Notes under the pieces: generated by a model | What the model was told of the DNA's origin: nothing | What the model saw: the letters and a program-made list of their open reading frames with translations, nothing else | Databases searched by the model: none | Position numbers and translations under genes: made by a program | Part shown: piece by piece, positions 11,302 to 22,310 of the stretch | Layout: each line of letters opens with the position of its first letter | Numbering within the stretch: position 1 is the first letter of the stretch | Source: Phocoena phocoena | Taxonomy: Eukaryota; Chordata; Mammalia; Artiodactyla; Phocoenidae | Direction of reading: 5' to 3' | DNA: 64,000 nucleotides | Assembly: GCF_963924675.1 (NCBI RefSeq) | Contig: NC_089219.1 | Span: 146,154,288-146,218,287, forward strand

Positions 11302-11874
11302 TTTATTATTGGCTGGGCTGGGTCTTTGTTGCTGTGCGCGGGCTTTCTCTAGTTGTGGCGAGCGGGGGCTACTCTTCATTCATACTCTTCATTGGGTCTT
11401 TGTTGCTGTGCACGGGCTTCTCATTGCTGTGGCTTCTCTAGTTGTGGAGCACGGGCTCTAGGCACGTGGGCTTCAGTAGTTGTGGCACGCAAGCTCAGTA
11501 GTTGTGGCTTGCAGGCTCTAGAGCGCAGGCTCAGTAGTTGTGGCTCACGGGCTTAGCTGCTCCGCAGCATGTGGATCTTCCCAGACCGGGGCTCAAGCCC
11601 TTGTCCCCTGCATTGGCAGGCAGATTCTTTTTTTTTTTTTTTTGTGGTACGCGGGCCTCTCACTGCTGTGGCCTCTCCCGCTGCGGAGCACAGGCTCCGG
11701 ACGCGCAGGCTCAGCGGCCATGGCTCACGGGCACAGCCGCTCCGCGACACGTGGGACCCTCCCGGACCGGGGCACAAACCCGCGTCCCCCGCATCGGCAG
11801 GCGGACTCCCAACCACTGCGCCACCAGGGAAGCCCGCAGGCAGATTCTTAACCACTGCGCCACTAGGGAAGCCC
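11302..11874 (-). mobile_element. Long-form SINE (CHR-1-like), antisense, split by a second SINE
   Basis: An older long SINE read on the minus strand: head at 11850-11874 (gggcttccctagtggcgcag), then the inner insertion, then its long body down to about 11302. The body contains 'agttgtggc' blocks in reverse complement. Near 11365-11410 the 'actcttcatt' and 'gggtctttgttgctgtg' motifs occur twice, so a short internal duplication is present. A possible target-site duplication is the imperfect pair 'aggaaattcttt' (about 11250-11261) and 'aaggatattcttt' (11875-11887). Confidence 0.88.
11630..11835 (-). mobile_element. CHR-2-like SINE nested in the older SINE
   Basis: A complete short-form SINE in antisense orientation with a T run (its A tail) and head 'gggcttccctggtggcgcag' at the right end. 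It is flanked by a perfect 14-bp duplication of the host SINE, 'gcaggcagattctt', at 11616-11629 and 11836-11849. It therefore inserted into the already resident SINE. Confidence 0.96.
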
Positions 11875-11982
11875 AAGGATATTCTTTATCTCTATGGTTC
11901 TTTCTTAGTTATCCTTAGGTTGATTAGACCTGCTTTTATATTTATAGAAATAGTATATTTTTAGAGGTTAAAAAGTAATACA

Positions 11983-12187
11983 GGGCTTCCCTGGTGGCGC
12001 AGTGGTTGAGTCCGCCTGCCGATGCAGGGGACACAGGTTCGTGCCGCGGTCCAGGAAGATCCCACATGCTGCGGAGCGGCTGGGCCTGTGAGCCATGGCC
12101 GCTGAGCCTGCACGTCCGGAGCCTGTGCTCCGCAACGGGAGAGGCCACAACAGTGAGAGAGGCCTGCGTATTGCAAAAAAAAAAAAA
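11983..12187 (+). mobile_element. CHR-2-like SINE, sense
   Basis: A complete short-form SINE with head 'gggcttccctggtggcgcag', body 'gagccatggccgctgagcc' and a tail of about 13 A. The B box is diverged (ggttcgtgccgcgg). It lies 147 bp from the oppositely oriented inner SINE at 11630-11835. The transcript of this intron can therefore form a hairpin with arms of about 200 nt. Confidence 0.93.
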
Positions 12188-13011
12188 TTATAATAATACA
12201 AATAATTTCCCAAACCATTGGACTGTACCTAGTGTGGTAGAGGTAAATAGTTTAAAGAGCACTACTTATATTACAAAACTGTGTTAAGACAGTATTAAAT
12301 TATCTAAAAGTAAAAAGTCAGTAATACCATTCATTTAAAAAATAAAATTTGATTTTTAAGTTTAAATTGTTAATTTTTAATTTTAAAACATTCCCTAAAT
12401 CAACTATACTACAATTTTAAAAAAAACAAAAAACACTTCCACGGAAGAAACAAACAAACAAAACATTCCACTAGTATCAGGATGATGTTAACTGACTTTC
12501 CTAAAAATCCAAATATTAAGGACATTTAATTTGGCAAAAAGAAAAATAAACAAATGATTAAATTTCCTGAATAGTTATATTTCCTGCATAGCTCTGGGCA
12601 TCTCCCTGTGTCCGCTGGCTTTATTCTGCTGGAGTCTGCCTCATACATACATAGTTCAAGGGTTACCCAGAGATCTAAGTGGGGATTGTACTCAGAAGTC
12701 GTGGCTCCCACTCAGTGCTTACTTCTTTCTGGGATTCCTCACTTTACAACTGCTATGGTCACCCTAATCTCTGTCCTCCGATTCTTCAACCAGTAAGACT
12801 TACGTAGGGGAACTATTCTCAGGTTAAAAGCTATAAAAACTGGAAAACCAGTGCCATTCCTGTCTGCCAAGTGTTGACTCTGCTCCAATCTGCCTGCCTT
12901 TAGTCACTCTCCAGTGCCTTCCACCAATTACTTTTTGCATTTTGTCCAGAATTTATAACTGTTACCTATGAATTACTCTACAATTACAAGAAGCAGAACT
13001 CCTCTCATTTT

Positions 13012-13217
13012 TTTCTTTTTTTTTTTCGGTATGCGGGCCTCTCACTGTTGCGGCCTCTCCCGTTGCGGAGCACAGGCTCCGGATGCGCAGGCCCAGCGGC
13101 CATGGCTCACGGGCCCAGCCGCTCCACGGCATGTGGGATCTTCCCGGACCAGGGCACGAACCCGTGTCCCCTGCATCGGCAGGCGGACTCTCAACCACTG
13201 CGCCACCAGGGAAGCCC
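13012..13217 (-). mobile_element. CHR-2-like SINE, antisense
   Basis: A complete short-form SINE on the minus strand, with a T run at the left and its head (gggcttccctggtggcgcag) at the right. 'ctctcatttt' flanks it at 13002-13011 and 13220-13229, a probable target-site duplication. Confidence 0.93.
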
Positions 13218-13624
13218 CTCTCTCATTTTATTGTAATGGATGTTAAAGATCACAGGGAGAGGTGACTTTTAAGAGGTGAAAGAATAGATTTTGCTCTTAA
13301 GTATGCCCCCCATTAACTTCTCTGGCCTTTTAAAGTAGTACTGCACTGTGCCAAAATGACTATAAACATAGGCACCAAAGTCACATGGCAGTACTTACTC
13401 ACATGTTTATCTATGATTCAGAATATTTTTATTAAGGTTAATATTAAAATGAAAACATAATCTGTTTTCTTAAAGAGAGCTCATAGATGGATTCCCAAGA
13501 ATGTGTCCCCAAATTGGCATATCCCAGTTGTGAAACACTGCTAGCCATCTTCTATACCTAAATCAGTGCCTTCTGATTTTATTATTCTCCAGCTTAAAAA
13601 TCTTTCTGTGAGAGGCATTCTCAT

Positions 13625-13880
13625 AAATTGCTAGTATAAAGTGGTATAATCTTTATGAAGACAATGTACCAACATCTTTCAAAATTACTAACACATTTAG
13701 CCTTTGACTTAGCAGTTTCACTTCTGGAGTTTTATCCTATAGATATACACATATGAATGGACATTTGCACGGTGTTATTCATTGTAACATTGTTTATAAT
13801 AACAAAAGATGAGAAACTGCCCATCAATAGTGAGTAGAGGAATTTAATGTTTACCGTGTATTAAGAGATTGCAATGAAAT
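13625..13880 (+). mobile_element. Old L1 ORF2 3' fragment, sense
   Basis: Resembles the L1 segment before the ORF2 stop: 'cctttgacttagcagtttcac', 'tatagatatacacatatg', 'ttgtttataataacaaaag' and 'ctgcccatcaatag'. It is heavily mutated and separate from the next, more 5' L1 segment. Confidence 0.65.
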
Positions 13881-13904
13881 TAGAAAATATTTTTAACAGA
13901 ATGA

Positions 13905-14640
13905 TAATGAAAATATGATCTATAAAAATGTATGGGATACACCTTAATCTGTGTTTAGAGGAAAATTTATAGCCTTAAAAGCTTCCATTAGAAGAGAAGA
14001 AAATTGAAAATCAGCGATCTAAATATCTATCTCAAGAAATTAGAAAAAGAAAAGTAAATGCAATCCAAAGATAGTAGAAGACAGGGGATAATAAAGGAGA
14101 ATTTACTGAAATAGAAAACATACAATAGAAGGAATAATGACACCAAAAATAATTGGTTTTTTGAAAACACTGTAAACTTGATCAGCTCCTGGCAAGGCTG
14201 ATCAAGGGGGAAAAAAAGGTCCATGTTACTGATATCAGGAACGAAAAAGGGGACATTATCTCAGATCCTATAGCCATTAAAAAGAAAAATTAAAGGACAT
14301 TAAGTGCAGTTATTTCAGAGCATCAAAAAGAGGGAATACTTCCTAGCTTGTTTTATGAGACCAGCATAACTTGGATACCAAAACCTGAACCAGGGATGTT
14401 ATAAGAAAGGAAAATTTATAGGCAAATCTCTTACATGATTATAAATATAAGATTCACCCAGCAAAATATTTTAAATGCATCATATTATATACCGAGACCA
14501 TACATTCCAGGAATGAAAGTTCGGTTTAACATTCAAAATCAGTCCCTTTAATTAATCACATTAACAGAATAAAGGGAGAAATTATATAAGCATTTTGGTA
14601 GATGGAAAAAGTTGATAAAATGCAACTCTTATTCATGATA
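13905..14640 (+). mobile_element. Old L1 ORF2 mid-region fragment, sense
   Basis: A degenerate L1 ORF2 segment spanning the reverse-transcriptase region, judged by nucleotide phrases such as 'ttagaggaaaatttatagcc', 'gatcaggaacg'-like, 'ttggataccaaaacctg' and 'aattaatcacattaacag'. It maps 5' of the segment at 13625-13880 in L1 order but lies 3' of it here. The two are therefore different insertions or a rearranged one. Stops occur in all frames. Confidence 0.7.
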
Positions 14641-14655
14641 AAAAAGAAAACTCTT

Positions 14656-14869
14656 GGGCTTCCCTGGTGGCGCAGTGGTTGAGAGTCCGCCTGCCGATGC
14701 AGGGGACACGGGTTCGTGCCCCAGTCCGGAAAGATCCCACATGCCGCCGAGCGGCTGGGCCCGTGAGCCATGGCCGCTGAGCCTGTGTGTCCGGAGCCTG
14801 TGCTCCGCAACGGGAGAGGCCACGACAGTGAGAGGCGCGCGTACCGCAAAAAAAAAAAAAAAAAAAAAA
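14656..14869 (+). mobile_element. CHR-2-like SINE, sense, near an exon
   Basis: A complete short-form SINE with an A tail of about 22 nt, long enough to suggest a fairly recent insertion. It ends only about 170 bp upstream of the LPGAT1 exon at 15041. No clear target-site duplication found. Confidence 0.93.
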
Positions 14870-15040
14870 CAACTTCACCTGTTCCGAAAACCATTCCTAC
14901 TTAAACCTACAAACATGGGGAGACAGGTATTTCTCAATAATTATTTGTAGATATAGGATAATCTAAAGCTAAGTTGTGGTTCTGAATGATTTTGACTTCT
15001 GAATTAAAGTAGTTTTTGCTTTTTTTCTGACTCTTGATAG

Positions 15041-15147
15041 GATCTTTCCAATTAAAGATATACCCCTGGAGACTGATAACCTTGCTGACTGGCTCTATCA
15101 GCGTTTTATTGAAAAAGAGGACCTCTTATCACATTTTTATGAAACAG
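15041..15147 (+). CDS. LPGAT1: LPGAT1 coding exon (second from last)
   Basis: A 107-bp exon. Its first base completes the Arg codon begun at 3368-3369. It reads IFPIKDIPLETDNLADWLYQ, then RFIEKEDLLSHFYETG, whose last Gly is split 1+2 with the final exon. The acceptor is gatAG (15039-15040), preceded by 'tttgctttttttctg'; the donor is GTACAC from 15148. This acidic, Leu-rich segment lies between the acyltransferase domain and the final hydrophobic segment in the family. Some residues differ from human LPGAT1 as I remember it, but the frame is intact. Confidence 0.96.
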
Positions 15148-15548
15148 GTACACAGAGTCCTATTATACATGTTCCTGATGTTATGATAGTTTCAAAGATG
15201 TACTTTAGGGGAGATAACCATTTTTCGATTCTTCAGATACCCTAAAGGAATCACAGTATTTCTGTGTTTAAGAATTTCAGCTTAGAATTTTTATAAAGAC
15301 AAATTTATGTGAAATTTATTCAGGCTCTTCATCAGCCAGTGTGGAAAGATCAAATGGTGAGTATCCCTTGTATAAATGGATCTAGTTCAAGAGAGTACAC
15401 AGTCTGGAAGACGGCCAGCATACATTTGCGATTATATGGTCTGTTTTATGAGACGGCAAATATCATTCATGTGTTGGCATTGTACTTGATTGTTTGACTG
15501 ATACCGTCACCATACAGTTGTTTCAGATCACTTTTGACTGCATTTTCA

Positions 15549-15665
15549 GGGACTTCCCTGGTGGTCCAGGAGTTAAGACTCCATACTTCTACTGCAGGGG
15601 GCGTGAGTTCAATCCCTGGTTGGGGAACTAAGATCCCGCATGTTGTGCGGCCAAATTAATCAATA
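15549..15665 (+). mobile_element. Short tRNA-derived SINE, sense
   Basis: A short form with head 'gggacttccctggtggtcc', B box 'agttcaatccc' and end 'gcggccaaattaatcaata'. Flanking 'actgcattt' at 15537-15545 and 15666-15674 is a probable target-site duplication. Confidence 0.88.
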
Positions 15666-16880
15666 ACTGCATTTGCACGAGCTTTATTCGTTTCTTTACA
15701 TGGAGGGATAAAGTTTACATGTTAAGTTTTCATGGATATAACCTTATTACATTTTTCTCCTAGGGAGACATTTACCCTAAGATCCCTTTTCTATACTCAA
15801 TATTCTCTACGTTCTGTGACAACTACAATGAGCGAAAAAGACCTAGGAGGCAGGGAGGGGAGAGGGAGGAAAAAAAGGAAGTTAGGAAAGAAGGAAATAA
15901 CATTGGTAGAACACCAGGCATACCAAAGTGCTTTCACAGTTAGCTGTGCCATGGGTCTATTTTCTAGACCCTGCAATAGGGATAAAAAGATGAAGAGAAA
16001 GTTGTCCTGGGCCTGAGAATAGCCATGGGGTTTTAGATTAGTAGAGGCCCAATTTTCTTCCCACCTAGACTTTTTTGGTACAGAATTAAAGTAGATATTG
16101 AATCAGACTATAGAAGGTCTAATACTAATTAAGCAAAGGCTGATACTGTTAATTACCTCTAAGGATTTTTTCTTTATGTTTAAGGGTTGTTTCACTTTGT
16201 CCTCAATAGGATTCCTTCCTCAACTTTCCGACCCTGGGGCTTTGGAGTAGTGCATATTAATATGACAGAAGTAAGACATTGTGTATGCCATTAGAATTCC
16301 TAGTAAGACTAGTTGAACAAGATGCCTCTCTCTGCTGTGTGCATTCCTTGGTCTTACTCTAGAAATTTCTTTCAAGATGAGATAGGATGGATATCTAAGA
16401 AGGCATCAAGTGATTAAAAGGCCAGCAAGATCTGTCTTCTTTTTCAATCTCAATCTCTTTATGATATTTGGCCTAAATAGTAGCAACAATAATAGAAACT
16501 CTTTTTAAGAAAGCTATTTGTATAACAGACCTTGAAACTTAAAAGCGTTCTCTGTAAATTGTTTGTGAGAAGCAAATCCTCTCTTGAATCAGCTTATAGT
16601 AGGGGATTATCAGCAAGGACAAAGGCTATTTGAAATGCTGAAGAGTGTTTTCAGGATGACCTTAGGTAGTATTGCTCCAAAGTGTCTAGCCTTCCTTTCC
16701 AGAAGAGAATTTACAGACATCTGTTTACTTTGTGTTTCTCCTTTTTATTATTAAGACATATTCCATAAACCATATTGCCTTTTGAAAATAATATCAGAAA
16801 TTTACAACCCCTTTTGTGGCAAAAACATTTAATTTGTAAATAGAAGAATTAGTATAAATTATGCTATTCTGGAAATATTT

Positions 16881-16999
16881 TCTTTTTCATTGGCCTCGCC
16901 ACATGGCTTACAGGATATTAGTTCCCCGACCAGGGATTGAACCCAGGCCCTTGGCACAGAGGGCACAGAGTCCTAACCACTGGACCGCTAGGGAATTCC
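16881..16999 (-). mobile_element. Short tRNA-derived SINE, antisense
   Basis: On the minus strand the head reads 'gggaattccctagcggtcc' and the B box region 'ggttcaatccc' (complement of gggattgaacc). An imperfect target-site duplication flanks it: 'ctggaaatattt' at about 16869-16880 and 'ctggaaattattt' from 17000. Confidence 0.85.
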
Positions 17000-17524
17000 C
17001 TGGAAATTATTTAATTGAGTCACACATCCTGTGTCCTGGCCATTGTGGAAATCTATAGGGATGCAGTGGAAAACAGTGCAGCCATAGTGCCTTCTGTCAT
17101 GCAGCTTATATTCCAGCAGGAGACAGAGAGTAAACCAGTCTGTAGAAAAAAGAAAAGGTAGATTGCAATCAATACAGATTGTGGAAAGTGCCAAGAAGGA
17201 AATAAACACGGAGATAAGAGTGACTGACGGGGGAAGGGGAGACTAGATGGGTGGTATTTTTCTGATATTGGAAGAATGCAAGGAGCCTGCCATTCACTGA
17301 GGTGGAGGAGGAGCGTACCAGCCAGAGAATAAAGGCAGGAAAAGGCTTAGCGGTTTGAAAATTGTATTTCAAATGATATCTCTCTTTAAGAGCAACAAGA
17401 AGTCACAGAAGATGCTTTAAAGAAAACAAGAGCAAAAAACTCTAGTTAAACTAATGTTCAACTTTTATTCTAGGACACCTACCACCACAGTAAAACAAGT
17501 TAATATTTCTGTCTTGTCTTTTAG

Positions 17525-17676
17525 GGGCTTTTCCACCTCCCAAGGGCCGTGAGGAAGCTGTTTCCAGGGAAATGACGCTCAGCAATACGTGGCTATTTCT
17601 CATACAGTCTTTTGCATTTTTGTCAGGCTATATGTGGTACAGCATCTTTCAGTATTTTTACCATTGCCTGTTTTAG
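17525..17676 (+). CDS. LPGAT1: LPGAT1 terminal coding exon with stop
   Basis: The last coding part runs for 152 bp, including TAG at 17674-17676. It reads GAFPPPKGREEAVSREMTLS, then a hydrophobic stretch (NTWLFLIQSFAFLSGYMW), and ends YSIFQYFYHCLF. The C-terminal hydrophobic segment and the FYHCLF end are characteristic of LPGAT1 and distinguish it from LCLAT1 and AGPAT5. The acceptor is cttttAG at 17523-17524. The frame is intact with no frameshift or premature stop, so the gene looks functional as far as the window shows. Confidence 0.96.
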
Positions 17677-20055
17677 GAATTGACTTGGACTTGTCAAGGT
17701 CACCACAGGAGCTTGGACTTTCATAAGCGTGCATTGTTTTACATGTACAAATCAGAATATTAAAAAAAAAGGAAAAGGAAATTCAATGGATGGATTAATA
17801 TTTATCCCCCTTTGGGATATTTTAAAACTCTACTAAAATGAGGATCAATAATATAATGACCTGCAAATATGTTTTAAGGACTTTTCATGTTTTAAAAAGA
17901 TACACTCCCCCACACATTTAAGCAAACATCACTTTTGGAGAAGAGGAAATCATAAAATCATCCTAGAAGACTCTCTGAGACAAATTCTGTTGCCACCAGA
18001 TATACCTGTTAATCTAGTTCAAGCTCAGAAAGTTGTATGCATCCATTCCTTTTAGCTAGTAGTCTCTGTTAGGCAGTGCTGTAGAGCGCCCTCATCTCCA
18101 CCAACTCTTGCTGTGTTACTGGTAACCTCGAGGGGAGCTGGTTGGCACCTTCTGAAGAACTCTTTCCCTGTTGTTCGCAGCGACACTCCGGTCCTCCACA
18201 GCTACATGAAGTTCAGTGTCAAGCATACTCTGGGGGACAAAGCAGTGTCCACTGGACATATTCTGGTACTAGAATGTGTTCTTCAGAAAGACCAGCTCAG
18301 TCCAATGCTGTGTTTACATGCACTAGTGCTTCCCCTTGTATGAGGGGTGGGTCATTTGATTTATCTTCTTGTATAGAAGACATATCATAGGTTGATGATT
18401 GTCTTTTACAAAATGCACTTTTATCAGATGCATATATAGCAAAGGATTAGTACTATAACCTAAAAACAAACATAAGCGTAATCAGTGAGTGGGATTTTTG
18501 AGAGGCTGCCTGTCTGCACGTGGATCTGTGCTCTGGCGCTCTCCAGCGCTGCCTGCATTGGGCACCAACCACACTGAGGCTTCCGTCCCACTCAGAGCCT
18601 TTTTTTTTTTTCTCCATTTTGCATATTAGCATTAAATGCATATGGGGATGGTTGAAACAAATTAAGGTAAGACATTTGAATGATCAGTTTAAGGTGAAAT
18701 AGACTAGTTTATTAGAAAAATAAGAGATAAGCCAGGCGCTGGCTTCCAGTGGTGACAAGTTCTCACATGGCACCCCCGGAACCTGTGTTCCCTTAGCACA
18801 TCAAGGAGCTGCCCATGTCAGAGTGGTGTAACCAGGAGAGAGACCAGCAAAAAGGCTTCTCAGTCTCTTCCAATTGCCTTTGGAAAGGATAAAGTCAAGT
18901 TTCTATTTCTAGAAAACTTCTTTTTCTTAAATGTGTCACTATGTTCACGTGATTGACCTCATAGTAGAACCAAACACTTCTCAAAAAGTGCTGGCATGCC
19001 ATCAGCCCATCACCTGCACTCCCAGTGTTGAGAGAGAGGCTATTTTTTGGCTTGGGACTATAAAACTATTTAGATCCTAGTGAGTCAGTGGTAGTTATCT
19101 GTGATGTGAGCATTGTAGGTTCCCCTATCGCCACTAATCGTACAAATGACAATTTTGAGAAGTAGCCAGAAAATAAAAGTAAAGGCTAGTGTTATCTTTT
19201 TTTTCAATAAACCAAAAAAACTGGAAAGATGTGAATTTTCTCCCAGTTATGTGGGAAAGGCAAAGCAACACCAAATCAAAGCCCACAGCGTCTTCATCTT
19301 TAGGGTTGATTCAATGCCTATGTGAAATAGAATGATGTGTTACCTGAAATACCTCATTGAATATTAGACTACTACTGGTGAAATGCAGAAGACAGTGTTA
19401 ATGTGTTTAGTTTGGTAATGGTTGTTATAAGATGCAGTTTTTTGGAAACCTAAGCATTTCCTTATGTGTTTTACAGTGACAGTGAATAGGTGAAGCCAAT
19501 CTCAATATAGAGGTATGGATAATGATAGGAAGACGGATAGAAGCTTAAAGATGCTTTTGTTCGAGGCCCAGCAAACACTACTTGACAAGATGAATAGAAA
19601 TTGTTCATTTGAGAGATTAGTCAGCCATCTGGAGGATAAGTTGCTCACTGTCGAGTATGGCATGCACAGTCCTAGCCAATAGACCTTTTCCTCGTTGCTA
19701 AGTAAGCCACAGATAGCGTGGCCAGTTCGCCCATCCAAGAAAAAAAAAAAGAGAGAGGAATGCATACATGCATATATAAATGTGGTTTAGGGCCACTTTT
19801 GCCATCACTGTGCTCCAAAGGAACGTGGTATTGTTTAATATACTGTATATGTTAAACAGACTATTATGTAAGATGCTTTACTTTTCAAGCGCCGTCATTT
19901 CAACAGTCTGTAGAGTGACAAATACCAGTAGATGTGTGAGTTAACTTTTGAAAATAGATCTGTGAGTTGTAAATAGATGTGTATTTGATCTGCCCTATCC
20001 CTCTTTGATTCTTCATCAACATGTTCTCTCTCTTCTGTTGGCAAAATGTTTGAGA

Positions 20056-20087
20056 GCTTTCCGTTATCAGTGCTTTCCGTTATCAGT
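20056..20087 (+). repeat. Perfect 16-bp tandem duplication in the 3' UTR
   Basis: 'gctttccgttatcagt' occurs twice head to tail with no mismatch, at 20056-20071 and 20072-20087. The perfect identity points to a recent duplication. Confidence 0.95.
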
Positions 20088-22304
20088 AACTGGAGTTCTC
20101 CTGCTTGTACTAGAGAATGTAAAGAGAGAATCCATGTTTTTATATGGCAACCAGGGAAGCAGCAATATGCCACTGTACAGAACTGAATTAAAAGTCCTAA
20201 TTTGTATTTTCTTTGCAAAGTGAGATCAAAGGATGTTTAGAAAATATACATTTTGTCAAGGGGAAAGAAAATAAAACTGTGCCAGTTTTATGCCTTGTAG
20301 AATCTCAGCACTTCTTGGTCTCAGCTGATCTGCCTAGATTCACACAGCAGAGAGGGTTGAGAACTCCCTGCTGGACCCTGGTCTCAACGAGTCGCAGTGA
20401 GGGGAGCACCTGCTTGGCCACAGGCAGGCGCAGTGACTACAGAAGTGACCACCCCAGCAGTTCATGCTTAACTTCAGAAACTCTCATTGGTGTTGAAATA
20501 TACAGATATTGTGGAGAAACCTATATGCCAGTAGAAGGTAAAGGAAAATTACAGAATGGAAAATGATGTTTTGGGTGGGCAAACGAGTTGAGAATCTAAA
20601 TAGTAGATTTTTTTTAAAGCTAGCTATGAATTCAGATCTGTCATGTTATTAAGTAGTTGTTAATATTACAACCAACCCTTAATTTTCCACAGTAAAAGAA
20701 CTAGAGATTACTGGATAGTTAATCCAGTAATAAGTCATAGTAAGCCAAAACTCTAATTGTATTTAGGTGTTTGAGTTTTTATTATCATCAAACTTCTTTT
20801 CTTCTAGGGATGCATATTAATTTAAAAAAATGATTTGAGTTTATTAGTTTCTATTGCCTATATATTTATGACTGTTAATGAGTAGTGAAAAGATTTGGAA
20901 AGACAGCTTCAGGAAGAGGAAAACACAAAAGCCTAAATAATCCATGGGCCAGAAAAGGAATCCATGAATAATCAAGAGTTGGCGGTATTGTAATTTTTCT
21001 CGAGCCTTTTTGTGAAAATGAAACGTTAAATCACCAGATGTAAACCTCAGAACATCCCTGTAGCGTTAATAGTGTTTGGATCGGTGTTAAGAATGCCTCT
21101 CATTCTTTGCTCACGTTACTCACTTCTGGTGGATTTGTCTTAGTAACGTTTCTTGACAATCACTTCCCTACAGACTGTTCTGAACTATTGGGACCTGGTT
21201 ATAATCGTAGAAAGTTAATCATGGATAGCCTTATTGGATTCTTTTTATATTTAAGAAAATTTTATTTGCATTGCTGAATAGGAAGAGTCAGCTATTTCCT
21301 TCATTACATAGGACCTCCTTCCAGAGTTACCATTATGAGTATGTCAGCTCTGGTCCACAAAGGATGGATAAAAATGGTTCTTCTTATTTTTTTGCAATGT
21401 AGTGCTGTGAATTTTACATCTGTTAACATGAAAGGCAAAGTCAAAGCCACCCTGGGCAGCAAGTATACTGGTTCACTTTATGAGACAGTAGAGACTAATA
21501 CCTTTGGGACCAAAACCACCTAAATGGGACATTTCTCAGTCACAGAGGGGCCAGGTGTTCTCTGGAACAGTCGCTGGTTGGTGCTTTATTGTAATCATTT
21601 TGCATTGGTACCCAACGATTAGGAACTGGACCCTGGGGATAAGCTGAGGGTGCTGAACTGTTGGGGGAGGCTGACTGTAGCTACATGGAAAATAAAATAA
21701 GGGTTTTTCTGCAAATTTCCATTTGAGGATTTTTACATTTAATATTTTTTTAAAACAGTTAAAAGAGCAAAAAAAAGTTCTCAGTGTAATCTAGTTGCGA
21801 GGTATGCACACATATTTTGAGTGGCTTTATTTTTATTGTGTAAAACTGTTGAACACATGACTGTGATGCACAGATTCTTTACATGTAAGGAGTCTGTGCA
21901 TTTTACAGTAACTCATTTCATGGTTGGGTAATGAAGCAGTTGTACATTGAATTGCCATTGTTGTGTTAAGTGCTTTCATCTTCTTTACAGTTATTACAAA
22001 GTTGTATTTATTTTATACAGGTGGATTTTCATTTTCCTGATGCCATAATGTTTACTTTAGCTTGTTGACCTGTCTTTCTTTGTGTATCTGCATGTTGTAA
22101 TATACGATAAGAATGAATGTAAAGGCTGTGGCAACTGTAATTAAATTTTGCAAAGGGCTGGTCACATGTGGATCTGGTTTATGAATGCATTTGGGATTAT
22201 TTTCGTAACCAGATCACCTTTTCAGAAATTTAGATGTGAACACCAAAAGAAGCATTTTCTCAACAAAAATTAATAGCTGGTTCTATTTTTTTTAACCTAG
22301 AAAA

Positions 22305-22310
22305 AATAAA
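22305..22310 (+). promoter_or_regulatory. LPGAT1: Probable main LPGAT1 poly(A) signal
   Basis: An AATAAA hexamer is followed by a T-rich stretch and then by a GT-rich downstream element (ggggatgggtggttgtattt, about 22352-22371). This arrangement fits cleavage near 22325-22330. It is the only AATAAA after the stop where I noted such a clear GT-rich element. Confidence 0.7.

Larger units (their letters stand above)
3370..15040 (+). other. LPGAT1: LPGAT1 intron, 11.7 kb, rich in mobile elements
   Basis: This phase-2 intron runs from GTAAGA at 3370 to the acceptor gatAG at 15039-15040. It holds six tRNA-derived SINEs in both orientations, three or more L1 fragments and an L2 relic, listed separately. 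No coding exon is visible. In 5001-7085 and 8931-11248 I recognise no gene; 9825-10080 may be an old dispersed mammalian repeat that I cannot name. Confidence 0.9.
15148..17524 (+). other. LPGAT1: LPGAT1 last intron, 2.4 kb
   Basis: A phase-1 intron from GTACAC (15148) to 'ttgtcttttag' (17524). It contains two short tRNA-derived SINEs, one in each orientation. The sequence at about 17035-17230 resembles an old dispersed mammalian repeat ('gtgccttctgtcatgcagctt', 'gagacagagagtaaacc') that I cannot name. No other coding sequence seen. Confidence 0.93.

Noticed and set aside
20213..20566. A 117-codon frame in the LPGAT1 3' UTR
   Set aside because: No similarity recognised, and it lies after the LPGAT1 stop in what looks like a continuous 3' UTR.
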